DNA from: Bacilli bacterium
GTDB lineage: Bacteria; Bacillota_I; Bacilli_A; RFN20; CAG-826
Assembly (NCBI GenBank): GCA_017651165.1
Contig: JAGCDH010000023.1
Location: forward strand, 1-64,000
Length of the DNA: 64,000 nucleotides
Direction of reading: 5' to 3'
The position numbers and the translations under genes were made by a program. Positions 1 to 8,782 of the stretch are shown here, one piece after another (positions within the stretch are counted from its first letter, which is position 1; each line of letters begins with the position of its first letter). Under the pieces are notes generated by a model that saw nothing but the letters and a program-made list of their open reading frames with translations, was not told where the DNA came from and made no database searches.

Positions 1-1180
1 CATGTTCACCCGTGGTCAAACCCAAGTCATTTCCATCACTACATTAGGCGCGAAGAGTGACGCTCAAATCATCGATAACTTAACCGAAGAAGATACTCGT
101 CACTGGATGCATCATTATAACTTCCCACCATACTCAGTTGGTGAAGTTGGAAGAATGGGTTCCCCAGGTAGAAGAGAAATCGGTCACGGTGCTTTAGGTG
201 AAAGAGCTCTTTCTTACGTCATTCCAAGTGAAGAAGAATTCCCATATACCATTAGAACAGTGGCAGAAGTCGTTGAATCTAACGGTTCTTCTTCTCAAGC
301 TAGTATCTGTGCTTCCTGTATGTCCTTAATGGCCGCTGGTGTTCCAATCAAAGCCATGGTTAGTGGTATTGCAATGGGCTTAATCAGTTCAGGCCCATTA
401 GATGGCAAACACCCATACACAATCCTCACCGATATCCAAGGTTTAGAAGATCACTTTGGTGATATGGACTTCAAAGTGGCCGGTACTGAAAAAGGTATTA
501 CCGCTTTACAAATGGATATCAAGATTAAAGGTGTCACCCGTGAAGTCTTAAAAGAAGCCCTTGCCCAAGCTCATGGTGCAAGAGCGCAAATCCGTGAAGT
601 TATGGCTAAAGCCATCTCTGAACCAAGACCAGATGTTGGTAAATACGCTCCTAAGATGGATACATTCTTCATTGATCCAGATAGAATTAGAGAAGTTATC
701 GGTACTGGTGGTAAAGTCATTAACGAAATCATCGCCCAATGCGATAACGTTAAGATTGATATCGAAGATAACGGTCAAGTTACCATCTACCACATGGATA
801 GAGAAACCATCAATAAGGCTAAGGGCATGATTCAAGACATCATCCGTGAAGCCAAAGTTGGTGAAGTCTTTGAAGGCGAAGTCAACAGGGTTGAAGATTA
901 TGGTGCATTTGTCCACTTATTCGGTAATGTCGATGGCTTATGCCATGTCAGCCAATTAGGCTATGGTTACATCGATAGAGCCCAAGACGTTGTCAAAGTT
1001 GGCGATACACTTAAAGTCAGAGTTATCGAAATCGATGAAAAAGGCAAAGTGAAAGTCTCCCATAAAGAATTCACTGAAAAGCCAGCGGACTATGATGAAT
1101 CTAAAGAAAGAAGTGCTCGTCCAGAACACCTCCATCGTCCAGACAAATCCTTCAAAGGACCAAAGAAGTTCAAAAAATAA
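1..1180 (+). CDS. pnp: Polyribonucleotide nucleotidyltransferase (PNPase), 3' part only
   Basis: The gene is cut by the window edge; position 2 starts a codon that belongs to the second RNase PH domain (the FTRGQTQ segment), so the first half is missing. PNPase degrades RNA 3' to 5' by phosphorolysis in the RNA decay machinery. What is visible is the second RNase PH domain, then a KH domain around residues 220-280 with the GTGGK loop, then an S1 domain ([18 protein letters not shown]) and a basic tail rich in Lys and Arg. The reading frame is intact to the TAA and is followed by an intrinsic terminator. The family assignment is secure. Confidence 0.96.
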   Translation, partial: MFTRGQTQVISITTLGAKSDAQIIDNLTEEDTRHWMHHYNFPPYSVGEVGRMGSPGRREIGHGALGERALSYVIPSEEEFPYTIRTVAEVVESNGSSSQASICASCMSLMAAGVPIKAMVSGIAMGLISSGPLDGKHPYTILTDIQGLEDHFGDMDFKVAGTEKGITALQMDIKIKGVTREVLKEALAQAHGARAQIREVMAKAISEPRPDVGKYAPKMDTFFIDPDRIREVIGTGGKVINEIIAQCDNVKIDIEDNGQVTIYHMDRETINKAKGMIQDIIREAKVGEVFEGEVNRVEDYGAFVHLFGNVDGLCHVSQLGYGYIDRAQDVVKVGDTLKVRVIEIDEKGKVKVSHKEFTEKPADYDESKERSARPEHLHRPDKSFKGPKKFKK

Positions 1181-1195
1181 ACTTCCAAAACTAAT

Positions 1196-1226
1196 AAGGC
1201 CATTCATTAGAGTGGCCTTTTTATTT
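1196..1226 (+). terminator. Intrinsic terminator after pnp
   Basis: A 7-bp stem (AAGGCCA at 1196-1202 with TGGCCTT at 1213-1219) closes a 10-nt loop and runs into a T-rich tract. It separates pnp from the flavoprotein operon. Confidence 0.8.
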
Positions 1227-1233
1227 AAAAGGT

Positions 1234-1262
1234 TTGCAGTTGTCTCTCTTTATTCATATAAT
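1234..1262 (+). promoter_or_regulatory. Promoter of the flavoprotein operon
   Basis: TTGCAG at 1234-1239, a 17-nt spacer and a perfect TATAAT at 1257-1262 fit a primary-sigma promoter. The first gene starts 18 nt after the -10 box, so the leader would be only about 11-12 nt and no clear Shine-Dalgarno is visible. Confidence 0.75.
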
Positions 1263-1280
1263 GAATATGGTATTAAATTT

Positions 1281-2726
1281 ATGAAGAAACACATTCATGA
1301 TGTTTTAATTATAGGCGCAGGTGTCGTTGGTACGATGATTGCCCGTGAACTCAGCAAGTATCAACTTGATGTGGTGATATTAGATAAGAACAATGACGCT
1401 GGTGACGGAACTAGTAGTGCAAATAGCGCCATCATCCACAGTGGCTATGATCCTGAACCAGGTAGTCTTAAAGCTAAGTTCAATGTTTTAGGTAACGCTA
1501 AATATCCCAAACTTGTCGAAGAATTAGATGTCCCATTTATCCAATGTGGCTCTTTAACTATCGCTCTTGAAGATGAACAAATCCCTGTCTTAAAAGAGTT
1601 GATGGAACGTAGCAAACTCAATGGTGTAGAAGTTTCACTTCTAAATAAAGAAGAAGTTCTTAAAATGGAACCAAATATCAACCCAGAAGTAAAGGGCGCT
1701 TTATTTGCTCCAACTGCGGGTATTATCGATCCATTTAACTTAGTCGTTCATGCCATGGAAAACGCCATAGATAATGGTGTTAAATTCTTAAGAAGCCAAG
1801 AAGTCTTAGATATCAAAAAAGAAGACGATATTTACAAATTAAAAACTAATAAAGAAGAGTTTTATACAAGAATCGTAGTCAACGCTGCTGGTCTAAAAAG
1901 CGATAAAATCGCTAGGATGATTGAAGACATCGATTGGGCCATTACTCCTAGAAAAGGCGAATACTATTTATTAGATCATTATGCTTATGGATTAGTGAAC
2001 CATACCATCTTCCCATTACCAAGCAAAAAAGGGAAAGGTGTTTTGGTCAGTCAAACAACTTCTGGTAACTATATCGTTGGACCAAGTAGCGAACCCGCAG
2101 AAGCGGATGATGTCAGTACTGACACATTCACATTGAACAATATTAAAAAAGCCGCAATGTTAATGGTGCCATCCATTCCGTTTAATCAAACCATTAGAGT
2201 TTTTGCAGGCGAAAGAGCCACATGTACAAGACATGATTTCATCGTGGAATACGCAAAAAGCGATAATCATTTCATCAATGTCGCTGGTATTGAATCACCA
2301 GGTTTTGTTTCATCTCCCGCCATCGCGGAATATGTGGTTGAGACATTAATTAGACCACTTATTACTCTAAGGAGTAATCCAAAATATAATCCCTGCGTTA
2401 AAAAGTATCATCGCATGTTCTATTTAAGTGAAGAAGAGAAGCTTCAAACCCTCAAAGAGAATCCAAATTATGGTGAAATTATTTGTAACTGTGAACACAT
2501 CTCTTTAGGCGAAATAGAGGACGCTTTATCAAGAAGTTGTCCACCTGTTTCTATTAAAGGTGTGAAACGCAGAACAAGAGCCGGATATGGTAAATGCCAA
2601 GGTGGTTTCTGTCAACCAAAGGTCTTAATGCTTTTAGCCAAACATTATGGTGTTTCACCAACCCAAATCCCACTAGCGGAAGATGGTAGTTATATCATTG
2701 ATCACGAAATTAAGGAGGGCAAATAA
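1281..2726 (+). CDS. FAD-dependent glycerol-3-phosphate dehydrogenase-like oxidoreductase with BFD [2Fe-2S] domain
   Basis: A 481-residue flavoprotein of the DAO/GlpA type. The N-terminus has a Rossmann FAD motif (IIGAGVVGTMIARE), the middle is the substrate-binding fold, and the C-terminus has a BFD-like iron-sulfur domain with cysteines at about residues 402, 404, 439 and 444 (CX1C...CX4C). Family knowledge points to oxidation of glycerol-3-phosphate or a related 2-hydroxy acid, with electrons passed to a partner protein. It is followed without a gap by a GlpB-like flavoprotein and a DUF1667 gene, a combination I associate with anaerobic glycerol-3-phosphate dehydrogenases of Firmicutes. 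ATG 1281 was chosen because it begins just before the FAD fold; the open frame reaches back into pnp but that part is not plausible protein. Substrate is inferred. Confidence 0.85.
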   Translation: MKKHIHDVLIIGAGVVGTMIARELSKYQLDVVILDKNNDAGDGTSSANSAIIHSGYDPEPGSLKAKFNVLGNAKYPKLVEELDVPFIQCGSLTIALEDEQIPVLKELMERSKLNGVEVSLLNKEEVLKMEPNINPEVKGALFAPTAGIIDPFNLVVHAMENAIDNGVKFLRSQEVLDIKKEDDIYKLKTNKEEFYTRIVVNAAGLKSDKIARMIEDIDWAITPRKGEYYLLDHYAYGLVNHTIFPLPSKKGKGVLVSQTTSGNYIVGPSSEPAEADDVSTDTFTLNNIKKAAMLMVPSIPFNQTIRVFAGERATCTRHDFIVEYAKSDNHFINVAGIESPGFVSSPAIAEYVVETLIRPLITLRSNPKYNPCVKKYHRMFYLSEEEKLQTLKENPNYGEIICNCEHISLGEIEDALSRSCPPVSIKGVKRRTRAGYGKCQGGFCQPKVLMLLAKHYGVSPTQIPLAEDGSYIIDHEIKEGK

Positions 2727-3977
2727 ATGAAAAAAGTTGACCTCGTTATTATCGGTAGTGGCGCCGCTGGCATGGCTGCAGCAGTGGAAGCTAAAAGAAA
2801 CGGCATCGATGATATTTTAATCTTGGAAAAAGATGAACGCTTAGGCGGTATTCTTAATCAATGCATCCATAACGGATTTGGTTTAACCGAATTCAAAGAA
2901 GAACTCACTGGTCCAGAATATTTACAAAGATTCGTGGAGCAGGTAAAAGAGTTAAAAATTCCTTATAAACTCAATGCCCAAGTCATAGATTTATCTAAAG
3001 ATAAAGTTGTCACTTATTCCTCTAAAGAGGATGGCTTAGTAAAACTACAAGCTAAGGCTGTTATTATGGCGACAGGCTGCTATGAAAGAAACGCTGGTGC
3101 CATTATGCTTCCTGGCGATAGATGTAGTGGTATCATTACCGCTGGAACAGCACAACGATACTTAAACATCCATGGCCTCATGGTTGGTAAACGCGTTGTC
3201 ATTCTTGGTAGTGGTGATATTGGTTTAATTATGGCTAGAAGGTTGACCTTAGAAGGCGCTAAAGTTTTATGCGTCAGTGAAATCCAGCCTTATAGCGCCG
3301 GCCTTAATCGTAATATTCAACAATGTTTGATCGACTTTAATATTCCCCTTTATCTATCTAGAACAGTGAGCAAAGTAATTGGTAAAGATCGATTAGAAAA
3401 AGTCGTTTTAAGCGCAGTGGATGAAAACCTACAAGTCATCCCAGGAACAGCGATGGAATTTGAGTGTGATACCCTCATTCTTTCCGTTGGCTTAATACCA
3501 TACATTTCTTTATTAAATTACATTGATTGTCCAACGAGTTCCGCCAAAGGTGCGGTTGTTAATCAATACATGGAAACAATGATTAATGGTATTTTTACCT
3601 GTGGTAATTGCTTACACGTCCACGACGTTGTGGATTTTGTGAGCGATGAAGCAAGACTCGCTGGTAGAAGCGCTGCTTTATATATTAAAGATAAAATAAA
3701 TAGAAACGCGAATAGAATTAATGTTAAACCAGGAAATGGCTTATCCTACGTTTTACCACAATTCATTTTAGAAGATAGCTTGGAAGATATCGTCATTAAG
3801 TTCCGTGTGAGAAAGCCAGTTCAAGACCAAATCGTTTGGATCAGAAGTGGTGAGACAATCATCATGAAGCAAATCAAACCAGTGATGATTCCTTCTGAAA
3901 TGGTGATGATTAAAATTCCTAAAGAAAAACTAGCCGGCATTAAAGAAGACATCATCGTCTCCTTGGAGGATCGCTAA
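2727..3977 (+). CDS. NAD(P)/FAD-dependent oxidoreductase, GlpB-like partner subunit
   Basis: A 416-residue pyridine-nucleotide-disulfide-reductase-fold flavoprotein. It begins with an FAD Rossmann motif (IIGSGAAGMAAAVEA) and has a second dinucleotide-binding GXGXXG-type segment (ILGSGDIGLIMAR) near residues 155-170. It starts immediately after the TAA of the GlpA-like gene, with AGGAGG-like sequence overlapping the end of that gene, so the two are translationally linked. It probably relays electrons from the GlpA-like subunit to an acceptor. The exact acceptor cannot be read from sequence. A CXXC redox pair typical of thioredoxin reductase is not evident. Confidence 0.8.
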   Translation: MKKVDLVIIGSGAAGMAAAVEAKRNGIDDILILEKDERLGGILNQCIHNGFGLTEFKEELTGPEYLQRFVEQVKELKIPYKLNAQVIDLSKDKVVTYSSKEDGLVKLQAKAVIMATGCYERNAGAIMLPGDRCSGIITAGTAQRYLNIHGLMVGKRVVILGSGDIGLIMARRLTLEGAKVLCVSEIQPYSAGLNRNIQQCLIDFNIPLYLSRTVSKVIGKDRLEKVVLSAVDENLQVIPGTAMEFECDTLILSVGLIPYISLLNYIDCPTSSAKGAVVNQYMETMINGIFTCGNCLHVHDVVDFVSDEARLAGRSAALYIKDKINRNANRINVKPGNGLSYVLPQFILEDSLEDIVIKFRVRKPVQDQIVWIRSGETIIMKQIKPVMIPSEMVMIKIPKEKLAGIKEDIIVSLEDR

Positions 3978-4319
3978 ATGAAAGAGTTAACTTGTATTGT
4001 TTGTCCAAGAGGCTGTCGTTTAAGAGTGGATGACAACATGAATGTCACTGGTAATGCTTGTCCACGTGGTGAAAAATACGCGATTAATGAATTAACTAAT
4101 CCCACTAGAACAATCACTTCCTCTATCAGAGTGACTAATCGACCATACACTTTAGTGTCTGTTAAGACTGATAAACCAATTCCAAAGGATAAAATGTTCG
4201 ATGTCATGCGAGAAATTGACAAATTGTCAATTGAAGCCCCAACGCATATTGGGCAAGTCGTTAAAGAGAACATCTTAGGTTTAGATAGCAATATCGTCAT
4301 TACAAAAAATATTGAATAG
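3978..4319 (+). CDS. DUF1667 small cysteine-motif protein, third subunit of the flavoprotein complex
   Basis: A 113-residue protein with an N-terminal CIVCPRGCRL motif and a further Cys-Pro-Arg-Gly (ACPRG), four cysteines that could hold a metal or iron-sulfur centre. It directly abuts the preceding gene (TAA then ATG), consistent with one polycistronic unit. DUF1667 proteins are usually found beside GlpA/GlpB-like flavoproteins; a role as small electron-transfer or assembly subunit is inference. Cys-Pro-X-Gly motifs of this kind also occur in molybdopterin oxidoreductase iron-sulfur regions, which fits an electron-transfer role. Confidence 0.8.
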   Translation: MKELTCIVCPRGCRLRVDDNMNVTGNACPRGEKYAINELTNPTRTITSSIRVTNRPYTLVSVKTDKPIPKDKMFDVMREIDKLSIEAPTHIGQVVKENILGLDSNIVITKNIE

Positions 4320-4322
4320 TCT

Positions 4323-4351
4323 TTTAAATTCGTAAAATTTAAAGATATAAT
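4323..4351 (+). promoter_or_regulatory. Probable promoter of the RNase J-like gene
   Basis: A perfect TATAAT at 4346-4351 lies 17 nt downstream of a weak -35 (TTTAAA, 4323-4328). The gene starts 37 nt later behind AAAGGAG. Confidence 0.55.
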
Positions 4352-4388
4352 GTTTCCGTAAACCCAACATAATAATGAAAGGAGAAAG

Positions 4389-6077
4389 ATGGAAGACATT
4401 ATTAAAGTCTGCGCTTTAGGCGGGCTCGATGAGAACGGAAGAGACTGTTACGTTATTGAAATCAATAACGATATTTTCGTATTAGATGCCGGTTTAGCGC
4501 TTCCAGACAAAACCATTCCTGGTGTTGACTTCCTTTTAACTAACGCTCAATACATCATTAGCAATAAAGATAGGGTTAAAGCATATATTATCACTCACGC
4601 TCATGATGAAAATATGGGTGCTTTGAAATACTTCTATGATGATGCTCCTGCACCAATCATTTGTACGAGATTCACTAAACACATCATTGAGACACAATTT
4701 AACTTCAATAAATTACAAGGTACACTCGATTTCAGAGTCATTCCTCCATCATGTGATTTAGAAATCGCTGGTCGCAAGTTCCATTTCTTCCAAACTTCTC
4801 ATAACGCCGCCTATTCATTTGGTGTCGCCATTGAGACAAGTAGGGGCAACATCGTTTACACCAGTGACTTCATCGTTGACTATTCAGTCAAGAATCCCGC
4901 TTATATCTTTGATATCAAAGCTTTAGCGGAACTCAGTGAGAAACCAACCTTCCTCTTAATGAGTGAAAGTAAAGGCGCTAACTATGAGGGTTACTGTGCG
5001 CCTCGTCACAAAGTGACTCCTTTAATTGAAAGGTATTTCAAGACTAATCGTCGTATTTTTATCGATTGCTTCTGGCAAAATTCCATTCGTATCAGCGAAA
5101 TTATCGACTTATGTATTGAAAATAATAAGAAGATTTATTTCTATAATGATTTCACTAACCACATTATGCGTGGCTTGATGGAATTTGATAGAAATCGTAT
5201 TCCACCTTCCATCATCATCAATAAAGAAGATCTCTTAAGAGTGAGGGAACAAGAACTCGTCATCTTAATGCTTGGTGATGGTGAAGATTTATATCAAGAG
5301 TTAATTAAGATTGCTGAAGGTAATAACGAAGATAAACGTATCAGATTAAATAAGCGTGATATCTTCATCAACGCCGCTTTAGCGACACCGACATTAGAAA
5401 CCATTGCAACACGCAGTGTTGATAACTTATATCGTACCGGTAGCGAAGTCGTTTGGTTAAAGAAAAACCAAATCACCGCTATGCACCCAAGACAAGATGA
5501 CTTAAAGTTCTTTTTGTCAGTCTTAAAACCTAAATATTATTTACCAGTGAGAGGTAACTTCATTAACTTAATGGCGAACGCTAGGTTAGCGTTATCGATG
5601 GGCATTGGTTTAAATCACACTAATGTGTTTATCTTAGATAACGGCATGCAGTTATGCTTCAATGAAGTGGGTAGACCAAGCATCTTACCAAATAATCCGG
5701 CTATTATGCCAACTCACCCAATCTTAGTGGATGGTCGTGGCGTTTCCACGAGCGTCAGCGAAAACATCGTTAGTGACCGTCGTCAACTCAGTGTTGATGG
5801 TGTGGTGGTCATCGCCTTAACCGTTTCCTTGGGTGAGAAACGTATTATCGCTGGTCCAGACTGTCAAATGCGTGGTTTCGTCTATGTAAAAGAAGCCGAA
5901 CCATTATTAAAATCCATTGCTAATATCTTCGTTGAAGAAATCACCTTAGCGTTATCTTTAGATAAGAAGGATTTTGAGGAAGCTAAGAGCAACGCGCAAG
6001 AAAGAATTCGCCGCTTCATCAAGCGTGAGAATGGGCGCGAGCCAATGATCATCCCAATCATCGTGATAAAAGACTAA
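4389..6077 (+). CDS. rnjB: RNase J2-type beta-CASP ribonuclease with degenerate active site
   Basis: A 562-residue metallo-beta-lactamase/beta-CASP protein of RNase J length, starting behind AAAGGAG. RNase J1 carries HXHXDH; here residues 70-75 read HAHDEN, so the Asp and last His are Glu and Asn. That matches my recollection of RNase J2 of Bacillus (HGHDEN), which is a weak nuclease working in a J1/J2 complex. The later PVHGE motif is PVRGN, the SGH motif has become MHPR, and GDF has become SDF. The C-terminal RNase J domain ends in PMIIPIIV, a family hallmark. I infer a structural or regulatory partner of an active RNase J1 encoded elsewhere; pnp, also an RNA decay gene, lies close upstream. 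Confidence 0.88.
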   Translation: MEDIIKVCALGGLDENGRDCYVIEINNDIFVLDAGLALPDKTIPGVDFLLTNAQYIISNKDRVKAYIITHAHDENMGALKYFYDDAPAPIICTRFTKHIIETQFNFNKLQGTLDFRVIPPSCDLEIAGRKFHFFQTSHNAAYSFGVAIETSRGNIVYTSDFIVDYSVKNPAYIFDIKALAELSEKPTFLLMSESKGANYEGYCAPRHKVTPLIERYFKTNRRIFIDCFWQNSIRISEIIDLCIENNKKIYFYNDFTNHIMRGLMEFDRNRIPPSIIINKEDLLRVREQELVILMLGDGEDLYQELIKIAEGNNEDKRIRLNKRDIFINAALATPTLETIATRSVDNLYRTGSEVVWLKKNQITAMHPRQDDLKFFLSVLKPKYYLPVRGNFINLMANARLALSMGIGLNHTNVFILDNGMQLCFNEVGRPSILPNNPAIMPTHPILVDGRGVSTSVSENIVSDRRQLSVDGVVVIALTVSLGEKRIIAGPDCQMRGFVYVKEAEPLLKSIANIFVEEITLALSLDKKDFEEAKSNAQERIRRFIKRENGREPMIIPIIVIKD

Positions 6078-6079
6078 TT

Positions 6080-6106
6080 AAGCACAAACGAAATTTGTGC
6101 TTTTTT
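6080..6106 (+). terminator. Intrinsic terminator after the RNase J-like gene
   Basis: A 9-bp perfect stem (AAGCACAAA at 6080-6088 with TTTGTGCTT at 6094-6102), a 5-nt loop and a T run. Confidence 0.88.
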
Positions 6107-6118
6107 CTTGAAAAACAT

Positions 6119-6148
6119 TAGACACGTGCGCTTATATGCGTCTATAAT
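6119..6148 (+). promoter_or_regulatory. ftsK promoter, predicted to give an almost leaderless mRNA
   Basis: TAGACA (6119-6124), an 18-nt spacer and TATAAT (6143-6148). Only 9 nt separate the -10 box from the ATG at 6158, so transcription should start within about 3 nt of the start codon; there is no Shine-Dalgarno. Confidence 0.7.
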
Positions 6149-6157
6149 ATTGGTGAT

Positions 6158-8782
6158 ATGAAGGAAAAGAAGCCATTTGTCGCCACAAAGAATCATTTTT
6201 ATGTCTTTACAGGCTTATTTTTATGTTTGTTCAGTGTTGTTTTAATTCTTAACACTGGCGTTGTGGCACGTGTTCTATCGACACCATTTACTTATGCCTT
6301 TGGTTCCTTATCGTATTTTTTATATTTCTTTGTCTTAGCCATTGGTCTACGCATGATTTTTGCTAAGAAAGTTACTAAATTTAGATTCAACAGTTATTTC
6401 TTTGCCACAATCGTCATGCTGATTGCCGTGATGATGTTTTTCGCCCATTTCACCGCGGTGAATGAATTTAAAGGCATCATCGTCGCGTTGGACACTAATG
6501 CTACTAGTGGCACAAAGAGCTTTATGGATGTTTATGCTGGCGTCTTTAAAGGTGTTGAAGGTGGCTATATGAACACCTCATCGTTGATGCTTTTCTCTCA
6601 TCCATTTGCTTCTGGCTTTATCGGTTATTTCTTTGTAGCCGCATTTAATAGCTTATTTAGCTTTGATAAAGGTGGTCTCATCTTTGCGATAGTTATCGCA
6701 GTCATTGCGTTATTCATCTATTTCTTACCTTTAATCTTAAGACTAACAAGTCAAAGCAAAGATAAGAGTGTTAACAAAAACGAAAAAGAAGAGAGTGAAA
6801 CCATCTCTGATATTTCCACTCAAAAACAAAATCAACAAAGAGTTAAAAATATTGACGTAGTCAAACACGCTGGTGAAATCGATGTTGATAACTATGAAAG
6901 TGAAATCATGGGCGTGCCAAAAAGAAGTGCAGCGATTTCTTCACCAACATTTATCCAACAAGATAGTGGGGCTAATAACTTCACAATCTCTGATAATGGA
7001 ACTTTCGTAAAAGCCCGTTTCTTTACTGATAATGGACAATATAACCAAGAACAAGAAGAGAATCCTGTTTTAGAAGAATCCACTGTTCCTGAATTTGAAT
7101 CTGCTTTTGAAGAAGCAAAAGCGCCTGAACAATTATCTTTAGACTTTGACGCTAAACCAGAAATCAACGAAGAATTAGTAAACACTAAACCAGTCTTTGA
7201 AGAACCAAAGATGGTCAATAACGTCATGCCTCAACCACAGGTTCAAGCTGAACCAGTCGTGGAAAAACCAAAGCCAAGAGAAAGAGTGAAATGGATTCAA
7301 CCAAGTACTGAGGTACTTAATACATACGAAACAAGCGAACAACAAGAAATCAACCGTCGTGTTGCGGATGAAAGAAAAGAACTCATCAACATCGCTTTCT
7401 CCGATTTCGGTGTTGGTGCGCATGTTGAAGATTATACAATTGGCCCAAGCGTTACTCGTTTCAATATTAAATACGATCATAACGTTTCCGTTAGAAGCGT
7501 CATTAAAATGGTGGAAGACATCCAGATTAGATTATCTGGTGTTTCCGCGAGATTTGAAAATATTGTCGAAGGACAATCGACATCTGGTTTAGAAGTGCCT
7601 AATGCCTCTGTCACCACGGTGGCGTTCAAAGATGTCTTTGAGGCTCTTCCAGATGTGAAAAAGCATCCATTAGCTGTTGGCTTTGGCAAAAACATCAAAG
7701 GTGATGTTATATACGCTGACTTTGATGAATTCCCACACATGCTATGCGCTGGTACTACTGGTTCTGGTAAATCCATTTTCACTAACTCCATCATCGTAAC
7801 CTTAATCATGCGTAATTCACCAGATGATTTGAAGATGGTTTTAATCGATCCAAAGAAAGTGGAAATGTCTCGTTATAAAGATATGCCACACTTATTATGT
7901 CCAATTATTACCGAACCAAAAGAAGCGAAAGTTTTAATGGATAAACTCTGCCAAGAAATGGAAGAAAGATATCAGCTATTTGCCCAAAATGGCTGCACCA
8001 GCATTAAAGAATTTAATGAAGACGCTCCTGGACTCGGTTTAGAGAAACTCCCATACATCATGATTTTCTTTGATGAATACGCTGATATCGTTGACCAATG
8101 TAAAGAAATCTCAATGCCTGTCGTTTCTCTCGCACAGAAGGCGAGAGCGTGTGGCATCCACCTCAGCATTGCGACACAACGCCCATCCACGAACGTCGTG
8201 ACAGGCGTCATCAAAGCCAACTTACCAACACACGTTGCTTTAATGATGGCAAGCGCTGTTGATAGTATGACGATCATTGGTGAAGGTGGCGCGGAAAAGC
8301 TCATTGGTAAAGGCGATATGCTCGTGCAATCCCCACTCGTTTCACGCGTGGGCGCAGTGCGTTTACAAGGCTGCTTTATCCATCGTCAAGAAATCAACCG
8401 TGTCGTTGGTTATTTAAAAGAACATTATGAAACTCATTATGATGAGAAATATTTAAACCTTGCGCAAGAAACTGAACAAGCTACGAATGAATACGCTAAC
8501 TCAGCGGAATTCAAAGAAGCCCAAGGCAATACCGAAGAAGAACGTTATAAAGCGATTAAAGAATGGGTTTTAACCCAAGAATATATGTCCATTTCTCGTA
8601 TTCAAAGAGAATGCGCTGTGGGCTTTAATAGAGCGGGGAGATTCTTCCTTAAGTTACAAGCTGAAGGCGTTGTTGGTACAGAAACCGAAGGTAATAAAGG
8701 CTGTCCAGTTCTCGGTGATCGCCTTGGCGGTGACACCATCGTCACTAGTGACGAACAGACATCTTTTAGGAGTGATGACTAA
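6158..8782 (+). CDS. ftsK: FtsK/SpoIIIE-family DNA translocase
   Basis: An 874-residue membrane-anchored, ATP-driven DNA pump that clears chromosomal DNA from the division septum. The N-terminus (to about residue 200) has four or five hydrophobic segments. A charged, Glu/Pro/Gln-rich linker follows to about residue 380. The motor domain carries Walker A (GTTGSGKS, about residue 532) and Walker B (IMIFFDEYAD). The C-terminal gamma winged helix (about 800-860, ISRIQRECAVGFNRAG) normally recognises polar KOPS/SRS sequences. Length is normal. It overlaps the following pullulanase gene by one base (TAATG), so both are probably co-transcribed. Confidence 0.95.
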   Translation: MKEKKPFVATKNHFYVFTGLFLCLFSVVLILNTGVVARVLSTPFTYAFGSLSYFLYFFVLAIGLRMIFAKKVTKFRFNSYFFATIVMLIAVMMFFAHFTAVNEFKGIIVALDTNATSGTKSFMDVYAGVFKGVEGGYMNTSSLMLFSHPFASGFIGYFFVAAFNSLFSFDKGGLIFAIVIAVIALFIYFLPLILRLTSQSKDKSVNKNEKEESETISDISTQKQNQQRVKNIDVVKHAGEIDVDNYESEIMGVPKRSAAISSPTFIQQDSGANNFTISDNGTFVKARFFTDNGQYNQEQEENPVLEESTVPEFESAFEEAKAPEQLSLDFDAKPEINEELVNTKPVFEEPKMVNNVMPQPQVQAEPVVEKPKPRERVKWIQPSTEVLNTYETSEQQEINRRVADERKELINIAFSDFGVGAHVEDYTIGPSVTRFNIKYDHNVSVRSVIKMVEDIQIRLSGVSARFENIVEGQSTSGLEVPNASVTTVAFKDVFEALPDVKKHPLAVGFGKNIKGDVIYADFDEFPHMLCAGTTGSGKSIFTNSIIVTLIMRNSPDDLKMVLIDPKKVEMSRYKDMPHLLCPIITEPKEAKVLMDKLCQEMEERYQLFAQNGCTSIKEFNEDAPGLGLEKLPYIMIFFDEYADIVDQCKEISMPVVSLAQKARACGIHLSIATQRPSTNVVTGVIKANLPTHVALMMASAVDSMTIIGEGGAEKLIGKGDMLVQSPLVSRVGAVRLQGCFIHRQEINRVVGYLKEHYETHYDEKYLNLAQETEQATNEYANSAEFKEAQGNTEEERYKAIKEWVLTQEYMSISRIQRECAVGFNRAGRFFLKLQAEGVVGTETEGNKGCPVLGDRLGGDTIVTSDEQTSFRSDD

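Noticed and set aside
548-916. Minus-strand open frame inside pnp, and similar frames inside other genes
   Set aside because: They lie opposite well-supported genes, have no ribosome sites and show composition expected of antisense frames.
1092-1280. Upstream extension of the GlpA-like frame into pnp
   Set aside because: The extra 63 residues overlap pnp out of frame, cross its terminator and promoter, and have no FAD-protein similarity; the FAD fold starts at 1281.
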